From an uncultured Slackia sp. (GTDB taxonomy: Bacteria; Actinomycetota; Coriobacteriia; Coriobacteriales; Eggerthellaceae): 20,867 nt of DNA. This document shows, one piece after another, positions 14,185 through 20,867 of this stretch. The stretch spans positions 1 to 20,867 of the forward strand of contig CAKUIK010000039.1 in assembly GCA_934661005.1 (NCBI GenBank). Reading direction: 5' to 3'. The position numbers and the translations under genes were made by a program. The first letter of the stretch is position 1. Each line of letters begins with the position of its first letter. Below the pieces are notes generated by a model. It ran no database searches. It had not been told where the DNA came from and saw only the letters and a list, made by a program, of their open reading frames with translations.

Positions 14185-15063
14185 ATGGATTTATCGATTT
14201 TCACCACACCAGAAGCATGGATTTCGCTGGTCACGCTCATTTTCTTGGAGATTGTGCTCGGCGTTGACAACATCGTCTTCATCTCTATTACCTCAAGCAG
14301 GCTTCCCGCTGAAAAACAGCACATCGGCCGCAAGCTCGGCCTTTTGGGCGCCATGATTTCGCGCTGCATTTTCCTGTGCTTCGCGAGTTATTTGGTGCAT
14401 ATGACCAAGCCTTTGTTCTCGCTCGACCTCGGCTTTTGGGCCCATGGTTTCTGCGTGCGCGACTTCGTGTTGCTGCTGGGCGGCGCGTATCTTATTTACA
14501 AGGGCATCGATGAGCTCCGCGATGTGCTGGCGCTCACCGAAGAGAAGGCCGAACATTCCGAGGAGCATAAAACGCTGCGGCAGATTGGCCTTGCGCAGGC
14601 TATTGCAACCATCATGGTGATGGACGTCGTTTTCTCCATCGATTCGGTTATTACCGCGGTGGGCCTTGCCGACCACCTTATTATCATGATCATGGCGGTC
14701 ATGATCGCCATCGTCGTGATGATGCTCTTCATCGATCCTATTTCCGACTTCATTAACAAGCATACGGAAATGAAAATCCTCGCCCTCGTATTCATTTCCG
14801 TTATCGGCGTTCTGCTTGTGCTTGACAGCTTGGGCATCAACTCCGGCATCGAAGTGCTCGATATGCACATGGAGAAGCTCATGGTGTACTTCGCCATGGT
14901 GTTCGCTGTTGTGCTCGAGCTCATCCAAATGCGCCATTCCACCAATCTTGAGAAATGGAACCACGAGCGCTGGCAGGGCATGCCGGGCGATGCGGTGAAG
15001 GCTGAGCTGCTTGCCGATGGGTCTGACGAATCGCGCGAAAATACGAGCGAAAAGGACGAATAA
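14185..15063 (+). CDS. TerC-family membrane transporter, probable manganese exporter
   Basis: A TerC/Alx-type integral membrane protein; several members export Mn2+, some to load secreted metalloenzymes. The 292-residue product has about seven transmembrane helices and the two family motifs with acidic residues inside the membrane: FLEIVLGVDNIVFISI (about residues 18-33) and VVFSIDSVITAVGLADH (about 150-166), plus LLGGAYLIYKGIDEL. The C-terminal 35 residues are hydrophilic and acidic. The ATG at 14185 follows AAAGGAG; the longer frame to 14128 would run through the regulatory hairpin. The riboswitch upstream makes manganese the most likely substrate. No terminator is obvious before tatA, so tatA may be partly co-transcribed. 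Confidence 0.9.
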   Translation: MDLSIFTTPEAWISLVTLIFLEIVLGVDNIVFISITSSRLPAEKQHIGRKLGLLGAMISRCIFLCFASYLVHMTKPLFSLDLGFWAHGFCVRDFVLLLGGAYLIYKGIDELRDVLALTEEKAEHSEEHKTLRQIGLAQAIATIMVMDVVFSIDSVITAVGLADHLIIMIMAVMIAIVVMMLFIDPISDFINKHTEMKILALVFISVIGVLLVLDSLGINSGIEVLDMHMEKLMVYFAMVFAVVLELIQMRHSTNLEKWNHERWQGMPGDAVKAELLADGSDESRENTSEKDE

Positions 15064-15217
15064 TCGGCGAATACTCAACGTGCATGACAAATGATGACGT
15101 TGTGAGCTGGGGTTTCCTAAAGCTGCATGATAGTCGCCCTACACGGTGCGGGAGTATTCTGCAAAGCGTCAACAAGCACTGCAGGCATGCAACCGCACCT
15201 ATAAGGAGTTACGCGTT

Positions 15218-15532
15218 ATGAAAATTCTTGGTCTTGGAGTTCCCGAACTGCTCATTATTCTTGCTGTGGCTCTTTTGATCTTCGGCCCCAAGCATCTTCC
15301 GAAGCTCGGTCGTTCGCTCGGCCGCACGATTCACAATTTCCGTGAAGGCCTTGGCACCGATAAGGATGTTGTGAAGGAAGCCGAGGAAGAAGAGGCTCCG
15401 AAGCGCAAGAAGAAGGCAGCCGCGAAAAAGCTTGAGGCTCCTAAGGAAGATGCTCCCGTTAAAGAAGCCAAGGCCGAAGAGTCTGCCGCCGATGTCGCCG
15501 AGGCAGTTGATGCCGAACCGGCAAACGCGTAA
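15218..15532 (+). CDS. tatA: Twin-arginine translocase subunit TatA
   Basis: A pore-forming subunit of the Tat system, which exports folded proteins. The 104-residue protein has the classical design: a short N-terminal transmembrane helix with polar E10 (GVPELLIILAVALLIF), the FGP hinge at 22-24, an amphipathic helix (KHLPKLGRSLGRTIHNFREG), and a long charged Lys/Glu/Ala tail (about 50-104). TatB is possible, but the FGPKHLPKLGRSLG sequence and size fit TatA of Gram-positive bacteria better. The ATG at 15218 follows AAGGAG by 9 nt. No tatC is in the window, so the partner gene must lie elsewhere. The upstream gap of 154 nt contains GAATACTC / GAGTATTC (15069-15076 and 15152-15159) of unknown meaning. 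A terminator follows. Confidence 0.92.
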   Translation: MKILGLGVPELLIILAVALLIFGPKHLPKLGRSLGRTIHNFREGLGTDKDVVKEAEEEEAPKRKKKAAAKKLEAPKEDAPVKEAKAEESAADVAEAVDAEPANA

Positions 15533-15613
15533 GCGGTTAATTGCCCCCTCCCTTTTCCAATACGAAGCAGCCGTCAGAACCTTCCCTCCCTTCGCTTGAC
15601 GGCATGCATAAAG

Positions 15614-15646
15614 AAAGCGGCTCCCCCGATGCGGGGAGCCGCTTTT
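15614..15646. terminator. Bidirectional terminator between tatA and the glucosaminidase gene
   Basis: AAAGCGGCTCCCC (15614-15626) pairs perfectly with GGGGAGCCGCTTT (15633-15645) around a 6-nt loop, with a T run to the right and an A-rich stretch to the left. It serves both converging transcripts. A weaker hairpin, GCCGTCA / TGACGGC, lies at 15570-15603. Confidence 0.88.
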
Positions 15647-15689
15647 GTTGTACTTGGGGTAGTCGAGGGAGTCATGCTCGATAATCGCT

Positions 15690-16679
15690 CTAGATGTCGA
15701 AGCGGTATAAGTCGTATTCGTCCATGATTGCAATGAGCTTATCCGCGTAGCTGCTATCGGTTGCCCATCCGGCATCTTGGAGCCCTTCGGCCATGAGCTT
15801 CGATGAGCGATCGGCGATCGCCTGCTGGATAAGGGCGTTGTCGGCGTATGTGGAAGCTTGCAGGAATACTTCGGAGCGGAATCGAATGCAGGCTTTGTCG
15901 CTTTCGAATTCGATAAACGCGTCGTTGATTTGGACGTATTGTCCATCATATTCCTCGTTGGTATCCCAATTCGCGGGCCCCACTACCCCATTGCATCCTG
16001 CGAACGAATTCGCCCACTTCATGCCGAACAAGTTGTGGTCTTCCTTCGCGAGCTGCGACAGGTCGCCCTGATAGGCGCTTTCTGCAATGATTTGCGCAAT
16101 CGTGCAACCTGCTGGGTGCCCATAGTGCGCCTGCATGGATCGCGCTTCAGCAACCATGTCTTCCGTGATGTAACTTGGCATGCCGTCGAGATCGGCTTGG
16201 ATGCGCGCTTCGGTGGTCACTGCGGTTCCTATAGCGCCAACGGCCAGCACGAGGGCGACGATGAATGCGATTATTGCCCGTTTGGAGTAATGGCCGATGA
16301 GCGTTCCTGCGGTGCTTATCATGTCGTATGCCGCGGTAAGCAGGGTATGCTTTTGCTTACTTGCCCGCTTTTTCGCTGTTCGGCTCCCTGCGGAAGGCTT
16401 CGTTTTTCCACTTCGCTTCGCCTGGGTCGTCTTCGATTTTGCTCGTGCCGTGTTGCTTAATGCCGCATTTTTCCTGTTCGCGATGCCTGTTTGCTCCTGC
16501 TTGGTTTGAGCCTGCGCACGCGATGGCTTCTTTTTAGATGAGGGAGCGGTTTTTGCGGTTGTTGCGCGAGTGGCGCACGATTTCGGCGTTGTACCGAGCG
16601 CTTTTTCTCGAGCCTGCGACGAGGAGGAATGTCTCGTCGCAGGCTTCTTTTTCGTATCGCTTCTTATTCGCTGCGTCAT
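15690..16679 (-). CDS. Membrane-anchored endo-beta-N-acetylglucosaminidase (GH73)
   Basis: A probable peptidoglycan hydrolase that cuts next to N-acetylglucosamine and acts outside the cell during wall turnover. The 329-residue protein has three parts. Residues 1-115 are very rich in Lys, Arg, Ala, Ser and Thr, with no predicted fold, and should be cytoplasmic. Residues about 135-155 are one transmembrane helix. Residues about 165-329 are the glucosaminidase domain, with IIAESAYQGDLSQLAKEDHN followed by LFGMKW, catalytic E200 and the aromatic C-terminal GWATDSSYADKL. The ATG at 16679 overlaps the mfd stop by 4 nt (ATGA), so translation is probably coupled. The long basic head is unusual for GH73 enzymes; it might bind nucleic acid or acidic lipids near the division site, but that is a guess. 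Confidence 0.87.
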   Translation of the reverse strand: MTQRIRSDTKKKPATRHSSSSQAREKALGTTPKSCATRATTAKTAPSSKKKPSRAQAQTKQEQTGIANRKNAALSNTARAKSKTTQAKRSGKTKPSAGSRTAKKRASKQKHTLLTAAYDMISTAGTLIGHYSKRAIIAFIVALVLAVGAIGTAVTTEARIQADLDGMPSYITEDMVAEARSMQAHYGHPAGCTIAQIIAESAYQGDLSQLAKEDHNLFGMKWANSFAGCNGVVGPANWDTNEEYDGQYVQINDAFIEFESDKACIRFRSEVFLQASTYADNALIQQAIADRSSKLMAEGLQDAGWATDSSYADKLIAIMDEYDLYRFDI

Positions 16680-19600
16680 CGGTGATTCGTGCCCCTCGTT
16701 CTGCTTCCGCGTGCGCGTGTTCCGTTCGAAGCGGGTCTTCCATCGGGGGCAATTGCGGGCCGATCGGGCGTGAAAGGCACGGGGCGGCCATCGCCTGCAA
16801 CGGGTGCCGAGGGGTTTTTCGGCGGCGTGGGAATATTGAGCTTCACTTTCGGCTTGCGGGTAACGCGCGCGCCTCCGACATAGGTGTTCGTTGCCTTCGG
16901 CTTCCCCTTTGCGGGAGCATTTGTATCCTCTTTGCCCGATGCTCGTCCTCTAAGGCCCGCGCTGGCGGTGTTTGTTGCGCGTTTGCTCGATGCGCTCGCT
17001 GCGCCGGAACGCACCGCTGCAGTGCCTGCGGTCTTCTTTCCTGCGGTGTTGTCGGGCGTGTCAAGCGGCAATCCAGCCGAATCGATCGGCTTCAGGCTGA
17101 AAAGGAATTCCCAAATGTCGCTCATGAAGTTTTCGGGCTGATCGCTCTCGAAGTGTTTCATGGGAACATGCAGTTTCTTTGTTTGCGCGACGTAGCGGGC
17201 GCCTTCGCGGCGAAGCGGCGTCATCGTGCTGTCGGGCACGGCGATGGGCTCGACGGTGAGCTTGCCGCCGACAACCGTGATGACCTTCACGCCGACCTCG
17301 TTGGCCCATGCGCGAATCTTCGAGCGCAGGAAGAGGTTCTCGCACGCTTCGGGCATATCGGGGTGCGCCGCGCGTGTCGCCTCTCGCAAGTCGTCAACCG
17401 CACCGAGCGTATCGGCGCAGGCCAGGCGTCTGTAGAGCAAAACGCGCTTGTCGGTATCGGGAATGTATTCTTCTGCAATGTAGGCATGCACGGGAATGTT
17501 CACCGTGATGTCGGAAAGCGCCGGCGGCAAGGTGTCCGCCGCGCCTTCTCCCGCACGCGCCGCATCGACGGCGCTTGAAATCATTTGCGCGAACAAATCG
17601 AAGCCGACGGCCGACATGTTGCCGCTTTGTTCGGCGCCAAGAAGGTCGCCCGCTCCTCGAATCTCGAGGTCGCGCATGGCAACGCGCATGCCGCTACCCA
17701 AATCGGTGTGCTCGTTGATGGCTTCGAGGCGTTGCTGCGCTTCTTCGGTGAGGCTTACATGCTCGGGGAACATGAAATAGGCGTACGCCTGCCTATTTGA
17801 ACGACCTACGCGGCCCTTGAGCTGGTACATTTGCGCGAGGCCAAGGCGTTGCGAGTCCTCGATGATGAGCGTGTTGGTATGGGGGTTGTCGATGCCGCTC
17901 TCGATAATCGTGGTGGCGACGAGCACATCGATCTCGCCCGCGCTGAAATCTTCCATCACGCGTTCGAGCTCTTCTTTGCCCATTTGGCCATGCGCGACGC
18001 CGATGCGGGCCTCGCCCGCCGCTTCTTGCACGCGCCGCACCGCTTCTTCAATCGTGCGCACGCGATTGCTTACGTAATACACCTGTCCCCCACGATGCAG
18101 CTCGCGACGAATGGCGTCGCTCACCACGTCCACATCCCATTCGCCCACGTGCACTTCGACGGGACGCCTGTTGCCCGGTGGAGTGAGGATGAGGCTCATG
18201 TCGCGTACGCCCGAGAGGCTCATTTGCATGGTGCGCGGAATGGGGGTCGCCGAAAGCGTGAGTACGTCGATTTGCTCGCGCAGGTTCTTGAGTTGTTCTT
18301 TGTGCTGCACGCCGAATCGCTGCTCTTCGTCAATGATGACGAGGCCTAGATCATGCGGGTTCACGTCGCGTGAGAGTAAGCGATGGGTGCCGACGAGCAC
18401 TTGCACGGTGCCTTTTTCGAAGCCTTCGAGCGCCGCCTTCATTTCTGCAGGCGAGCGAAAACGTGAAAGCACCTCTACGGTTACGCCGAATTCGTCGAAA
18501 CGGTCTTTGAATGTTTGGTAGTGCTGTTGCGCCAGAATCGTGGTTGGGCACAGTACCATGACCTGCTTGTTGTCTTGCGTTGTCTTAAAGGCCGCTCGCA
18601 GTGCGACCTCGGTTTTGCCGAAGCCCACGTCGCCGCACACGAGGCGATCCATGGGTTTAGGCGACTGCATGTCGGCTTTTACCTCGGCGATTGCAGAAAG
18701 CTGGTCGGCGGTTTCCGTATAGGGGAACGAATCTTCCATCTCGCGTTGCCAAGGGGTGTCGGGCGAATAGCGGAATCCCTGCGCGCTTGCGCGGCGCGTA
18801 TATACGTCGACGAGGTCGAACGCGAGTTTTTTCGCGGCTTTCTTCGCCTTGCTCAGCTGTCGTGACCAGTCGCTCGTATTCAGGCGCGTGAGGCGCGGGC
18901 TTGCGCCTTCGGGGCCAACGTAGCGCGTGACGCGGTCGAGCTGTTCGACCGGCACATAGAGCGCATCGCCTTCCGCATATTGCAAAAGCAGATAATCGCG
19001 CACAACGCCCGAAACTTCTTGGCGAACGATTTCTTTGAACAGGGCCACGCCGTGTACTGCGTGCACGACATAATCGCCCGGCTTGAACGGGAATGTAACT
19101 TCGGTGATGTCGATATGGCGGCGATTTCGCACGCTCGAGCCGCGGCCTTGCGTGTCGTGGATTGAAATCATGCCGATTTTCGCCGCAGGAATAACCATGC
19201 CCAGGGGAATGTCGACGTCGACGATGTTCACGACGCCTTTTTTCAGGGCTCGCACGTCGCGGTGCCAGCAGGGGTGATCGCTGAGCGCTTTCGCGCGTTT
19301 CGCCTGAGCGGGCGTGATGGCTTGTGGTGTATCTGCGTCGGAGTCGGCGTCGTCGTCGGGTGCCGAGTCAAGAATTTCATGCATGGGCAGCGAATTGTCG
19401 ACGCAAAAAAGTTTCATGTCTTCTCGCGCGCGGAAATTCGGCACGGAAAATACCACGGTGTAATGCTGTTCGACGAGCGTTCTCAGGCGCGCGATGAGCT
19501 TTTCCGAATCGCCTGCCACGTCGGTGCGTTTCACGGGGAGCTCGGCATCGAGCATGCCGCCCACGCGCATGATGGAAGCGAGCGTGAAGCGCTGGTTATT

Positions 19601-20638
19601 TCCAAAGTCGAGCTTTGGCGCTGGAACGTAGAGCCCGTCAAGGGGAATATGGCTGCCCGCGGCGCGCGATGCGGCGTCGTCGAAGGAGCGCATGGCATCG
19701 TCGATGATGCTGCGTGGCTCGTCGAGCACGGTGAGCACGGCATCGCTTGCGTAATCTGCCAGAATTTCGAGGTTGTCGTACATGAGAGGCAAGGCGGCGT
19801 CAACGCCGTCGTGATCGTTGCCCGAATCGATCCACTCGAAAATTTCGCGCCACACAGGGTCGGTTTCGGCTTTTTTCGCTGTCGCTTTCGAGGCTTTATA
19901 CAGTGCGGCGCCGCTCAGGTGGTATTCACGCACGGGGAATATGGCCGCTTCGTTGAGCGACGTGATCGTTTGGCCCGTCGAGGGTACGATTCGGCGAATC
20001 TCGTCAATCTCGTCTCCGAAAAAGTCGAGGCGCACGGGAAAGCCTGTATCGCCCGGGAAGACGTCAATGACGCCGCCGCGCACGCAGAATGTGCCGGGGC
20101 CTTCGATGGCGTCGCCGGTATTTTCAAAGCCGCGTGCTACGAGGGCTCGTTCAACCTCGTCGAATGTGAGCACTTCACCCGTGGCGGCATCGATGGGTTC
20201 TGCGTCGCGATTGAAAATGACGGGGGCGAAAACGCGTTTTTCATGGGGCGGCAATGCGCGAATGAGCGCGGCACCGCTTGCGACGACGATTTTTTCCTCG
20301 CCACGTTGGAGCGCCCAGCCGGCTGCCGTTCGATGCGCAACCTCGCGCGCATCAGGGTGTTTCGGTGCAAAGGGAAAATCGCTTCGCGCGGGAAAATGCA
20401 GCACGGTTTCGTCGCCGACATACGACGCGAGCGAGCGCGCGAAGTTCGAAGCGGCATCTTCGCCGGGCACTACGACAAGCATAGGCTGTGGAGTGTCGGC
20501 GAAACGCGCCGCAACGGCGAACGCGCGCGCCGAGGAAGCAATGCCGAGTGCTGCATCGCTGCCCGCATCGAGTTTGTCATAAACCGCCGCAAGCGCACCG
20601 CTTTCGCGAAGCGCACGCGTGAGCGCGTCTATCAGCAT
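16676..20638 (-). CDS. mfd: Transcription-repair coupling factor
   Basis: Mfd is a DNA translocase that pushes stalled RNA polymerase off damaged DNA and recruits UvrA. The 1320-residue protein has the UvrB-like N-terminal part (from about 40, with FPARSDFPF and GTFCVRGGVIDVFPGD), the polymerase-interacting CarD-like domain near 515-585 (PGDYVVHAVHGVALFKEI), and the RecG-like motor with Walker A GDVGFGKTE (K675), box DEEQRFG (D770), LSATPIPRTMQMSLSG, GRVGRS and IRGAGDLLG. The C-terminal regulatory domain ends near 1185. After it comes a tail of about 135 residues rich in Ala, Lys, Arg, Pro and Thr, absent from the usual enzyme of about 1150. The ATG at 20638 has AAGG 8 nt upstream. The glucosaminidase gene overlaps its end. 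An IS3-type end lies 140 nt upstream. Confidence 0.96.
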   Translation of the reverse strand: MLIDALTRALRESGALAAVYDKLDAGSDAALGIASSARAFAVAARFADTPQPMLVVVPGEDAASNFARSLASYVGDETVLHFPARSDFPFAPKHPDAREVAHRTAAGWALQRGEEKIVVASGAALIRALPPHEKRVFAPVIFNRDAEPIDAATGEVLTFDEVERALVARGFENTGDAIEGPGTFCVRGGVIDVFPGDTGFPVRLDFFGDEIDEIRRIVPSTGQTITSLNEAAIFPVREYHLSGAALYKASKATAKKAETDPVWREIFEWIDSGNDHDGVDAALPLMYDNLEILADYASDAVLTVLDEPRSIIDDAMRSFDDAASRAAGSHIPLDGLYVPAPKLDFGNNQRFTLASIMRVGGMLDAELPVKRTDVAGDSEKLIARLRTLVEQHYTVVFSVPNFRAREDMKLFCVDNSLPMHEILDSAPDDDADSDADTPQAITPAQAKRAKALSDHPCWHRDVRALKKGVVNIVDVDIPLGMVIPAAKIGMISIHDTQGRGSSVRNRRHIDITEVTFPFKPGDYVVHAVHGVALFKEIVRQEVSGVVRDYLLLQYAEGDALYVPVEQLDRVTRYVGPEGASPRLTRLNTSDWSRQLSKAKKAAKKLAFDLVDVYTRRASAQGFRYSPDTPWQREMEDSFPYTETADQLSAIAEVKADMQSPKPMDRLVCGDVGFGKTEVALRAAFKTTQDNKQVMVLCPTTILAQQHYQTFKDRFDEFGVTVEVLSRFRSPAEMKAALEGFEKGTVQVLVGTHRLLSRDVNPHDLGLVIIDEEQRFGVQHKEQLKNLREQIDVLTLSATPIPRTMQMSLSGVRDMSLILTPPGNRRPVEVHVGEWDVDVVSDAIRRELHRGGQVYYVSNRVRTIEEAVRRVQEAAGEARIGVAHGQMGKEELERVMEDFSAGEIDVLVATTIIESGIDNPHTNTLIIEDSQRLGLAQMYQLKGRVGRSNRQAYAYFMFPEHVSLTEEAQQRLEAINEHTDLGSGMRVAMRDLEIRGAGDLLGAEQSGNMSAVGFDLFAQMISSAVDAARAGEGAADTLPPALSDITVNIPVHAYIAEEYIPDTDKRVLLYRRLACADTLGAVDDLREATRAAHPDMPEACENLFLRSKIRAWANEVGVKVITVVGGKLTVEPIAVPDSTMTPLRREGARYVAQTKKLHVPMKHFESDQPENFMSDIWEFLFSLKPIDSAGLPLDTPDNTAGKKTAGTAAVRSGAASASSKRATNTASAGLRGRASGKEDTNAPAKGKPKATNTYVGGARVTRKPKVKLNIPTPPKNPSAPVAGDGRPVPFTPDRPAIAPDGRPASNGTRARGSRTRGTNHR

Positions 20639-20725
20639 GTCGCCGCCTTATCATTGTTGGGCATGGTTTATATTCCATGCGTCTTGCCAAACACCAAAAG
20701 CCGCATTGCGCGGCCGAGTGGGTTG

Positions 20726-20731
20726 AGTATA
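20726..20731 (-). promoter_or_regulatory. Possible -10 box for mfd
   Basis: On the minus strand this reads TATACT (context TTGTTATACTC), one base from TATAAT, about 90 nt upstream of the mfd start. No good -35 box is seen at 16-18 nt. It lies between the IS end and mfd, so the insertion would leave it intact. Confidence 0.35.
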
Positions 20732-20778
20732 ACAAAGCAGAATGGAAGCTCGATGTGGCACACATTTGTTTGGCGTGG

Positions 20779-20867
20779 TGTCAAATTTGCTCGGGGGGTG
20801 CGCCCCATTTACTGGAGACGCTAGGCGGCCAGGCCTAGCGATTTCCTGTATTGGCTGGGGCTCATCC
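20779..20867 (-). mobile_element. End of an IS3-family insertion sequence, cut by the window edge
   Basis: The transposase C terminus described at 20821-20867 is followed by a noncoding stretch that probably ends at the IS terminal repeat. TGTCAAATTTGC at 20779 begins with TG, as IS3 ends do, and is my best guess for the boundary; a GC-rich block (GGGGGGTGCGCCCC) follows. The other end and the target duplication are outside the window, so the limit is approximate. Confidence 0.55.
20821..20867 (-). CDS. IS3-family transposase (OrfB), last 14 codons
   Basis: Read leftward from 20865, the frame gives MSPSQYRKSLGLAA and a TAG stop at 20821-20823. This matches the usual end of IS3-family OrfB integrases, where a (L)GGMSPxxYR block closes the DDE domain. 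Only the tail is inside the window, so completeness cannot be judged. CGCTAGGC / GCCTAGCG around the stop forms an 8-bp hairpin. Confidence 0.75.
   Translation of the reverse strand, partial: MSPSQYRKSLGLAA

Noticed and set aside
15069..15159. GAATACTC/GAGTATTC as a regulatory inverted repeat before tatA
   Set aside because: The arms are 8 nt and 75 nt apart, which can occur by chance; no promoter boxes are placed around it.
19262..20824. A 520-codon open frame on the plus strand opposite mfd
   Set aside because: It lies antisense to the well-supported UvrB-like and middle domains of Mfd and extends past the mfd start toward the IS tail; its composition is that of a codon mirror, with no family motif.

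Overview
The window looks like chromosomal DNA from a moderately GC-rich Gram-positive bacterium. My best guess is a member of the Coriobacteriia (Eggerthella/Slackia/Adlercreutzia-like). This is inference from overall character: Gram-positive-type proteins (phi-LC3-type holin, YugP peptidase, GH73 glucosaminidase, TatA), a TerC gene under a yybP-ykoY element, moderately high GC, and an IS3-type transposase tail ending MSPSQYRKSLGLAA. No rRNA, tRNA or CRISPR array is visible to confirm it.

Layout. (1) 1-1747 is the lysis end of a prophage or prophage remnant: a strong inverted-repeat terminator, a small one-helix membrane protein, a phi-LC3-type holin and an amidase endolysin with three C-terminal GW repeats, closed by a terminator. 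(2) 1748-2183 is gene-free and turns AT-rich part way along. It holds short direct repeats, a dyad, a possible promoter and an orphan hairpin, and probably contains the prophage/chromosome junction. (3) 2184-3933 has a small membrane-protein gene divergent from DNA polymerase IV (dinB), with a palindrome and a LexA-like half site between them. (4) 4083-5111 is a GT2 glycosyltransferase, divergent from pta. (5) 5369-7829 holds the acetate/ATP pathway, with pta and ackA convergent instead of in the usual ackA-pta operon, separated by a stack of hairpins. (6) 7854-11926 is a leftward series: rnd, a YugP-like zinc peptidase, xseA, xseB, a HIT hydrolase, then ackA. (7) 12000-13932 has a YegS/LCB5-like lipid kinase convergent with an unrecognised membrane-anchored protein; three hairpins, two sharing a 13-nt core, lie between them. 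(8) 14011-15532 has a yybP-ykoY (manganese) riboswitch, a terC transporter gene whose ribosome site can be masked by a hairpin, and tatA. (9) 15690-20638 is a translationally coupled leftward pair, mfd then a membrane-anchored GH73 glucosaminidase. (10) From about 20779 to the end of the window lies the end of an IS3-family element, just upstream of mfd.

Most of the chromosomal genes are housekeeping: DNA repair and damage handling (dinB, xseAB, mfd), RNA maturation (rnd), acetate fermentation (pta, ackA), protein export (tatA), envelope work (glycosyltransferase, lipid kinase, glucosaminidase) and metal homeostasis (terC). The clearest regulatory system is the riboswitch-terC unit. I found no convincing wholly new multi-gene system. 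The least explained parts are the prophage junction, the hairpin stack between pta and ackA, and the paired hairpins after the lipid kinase.
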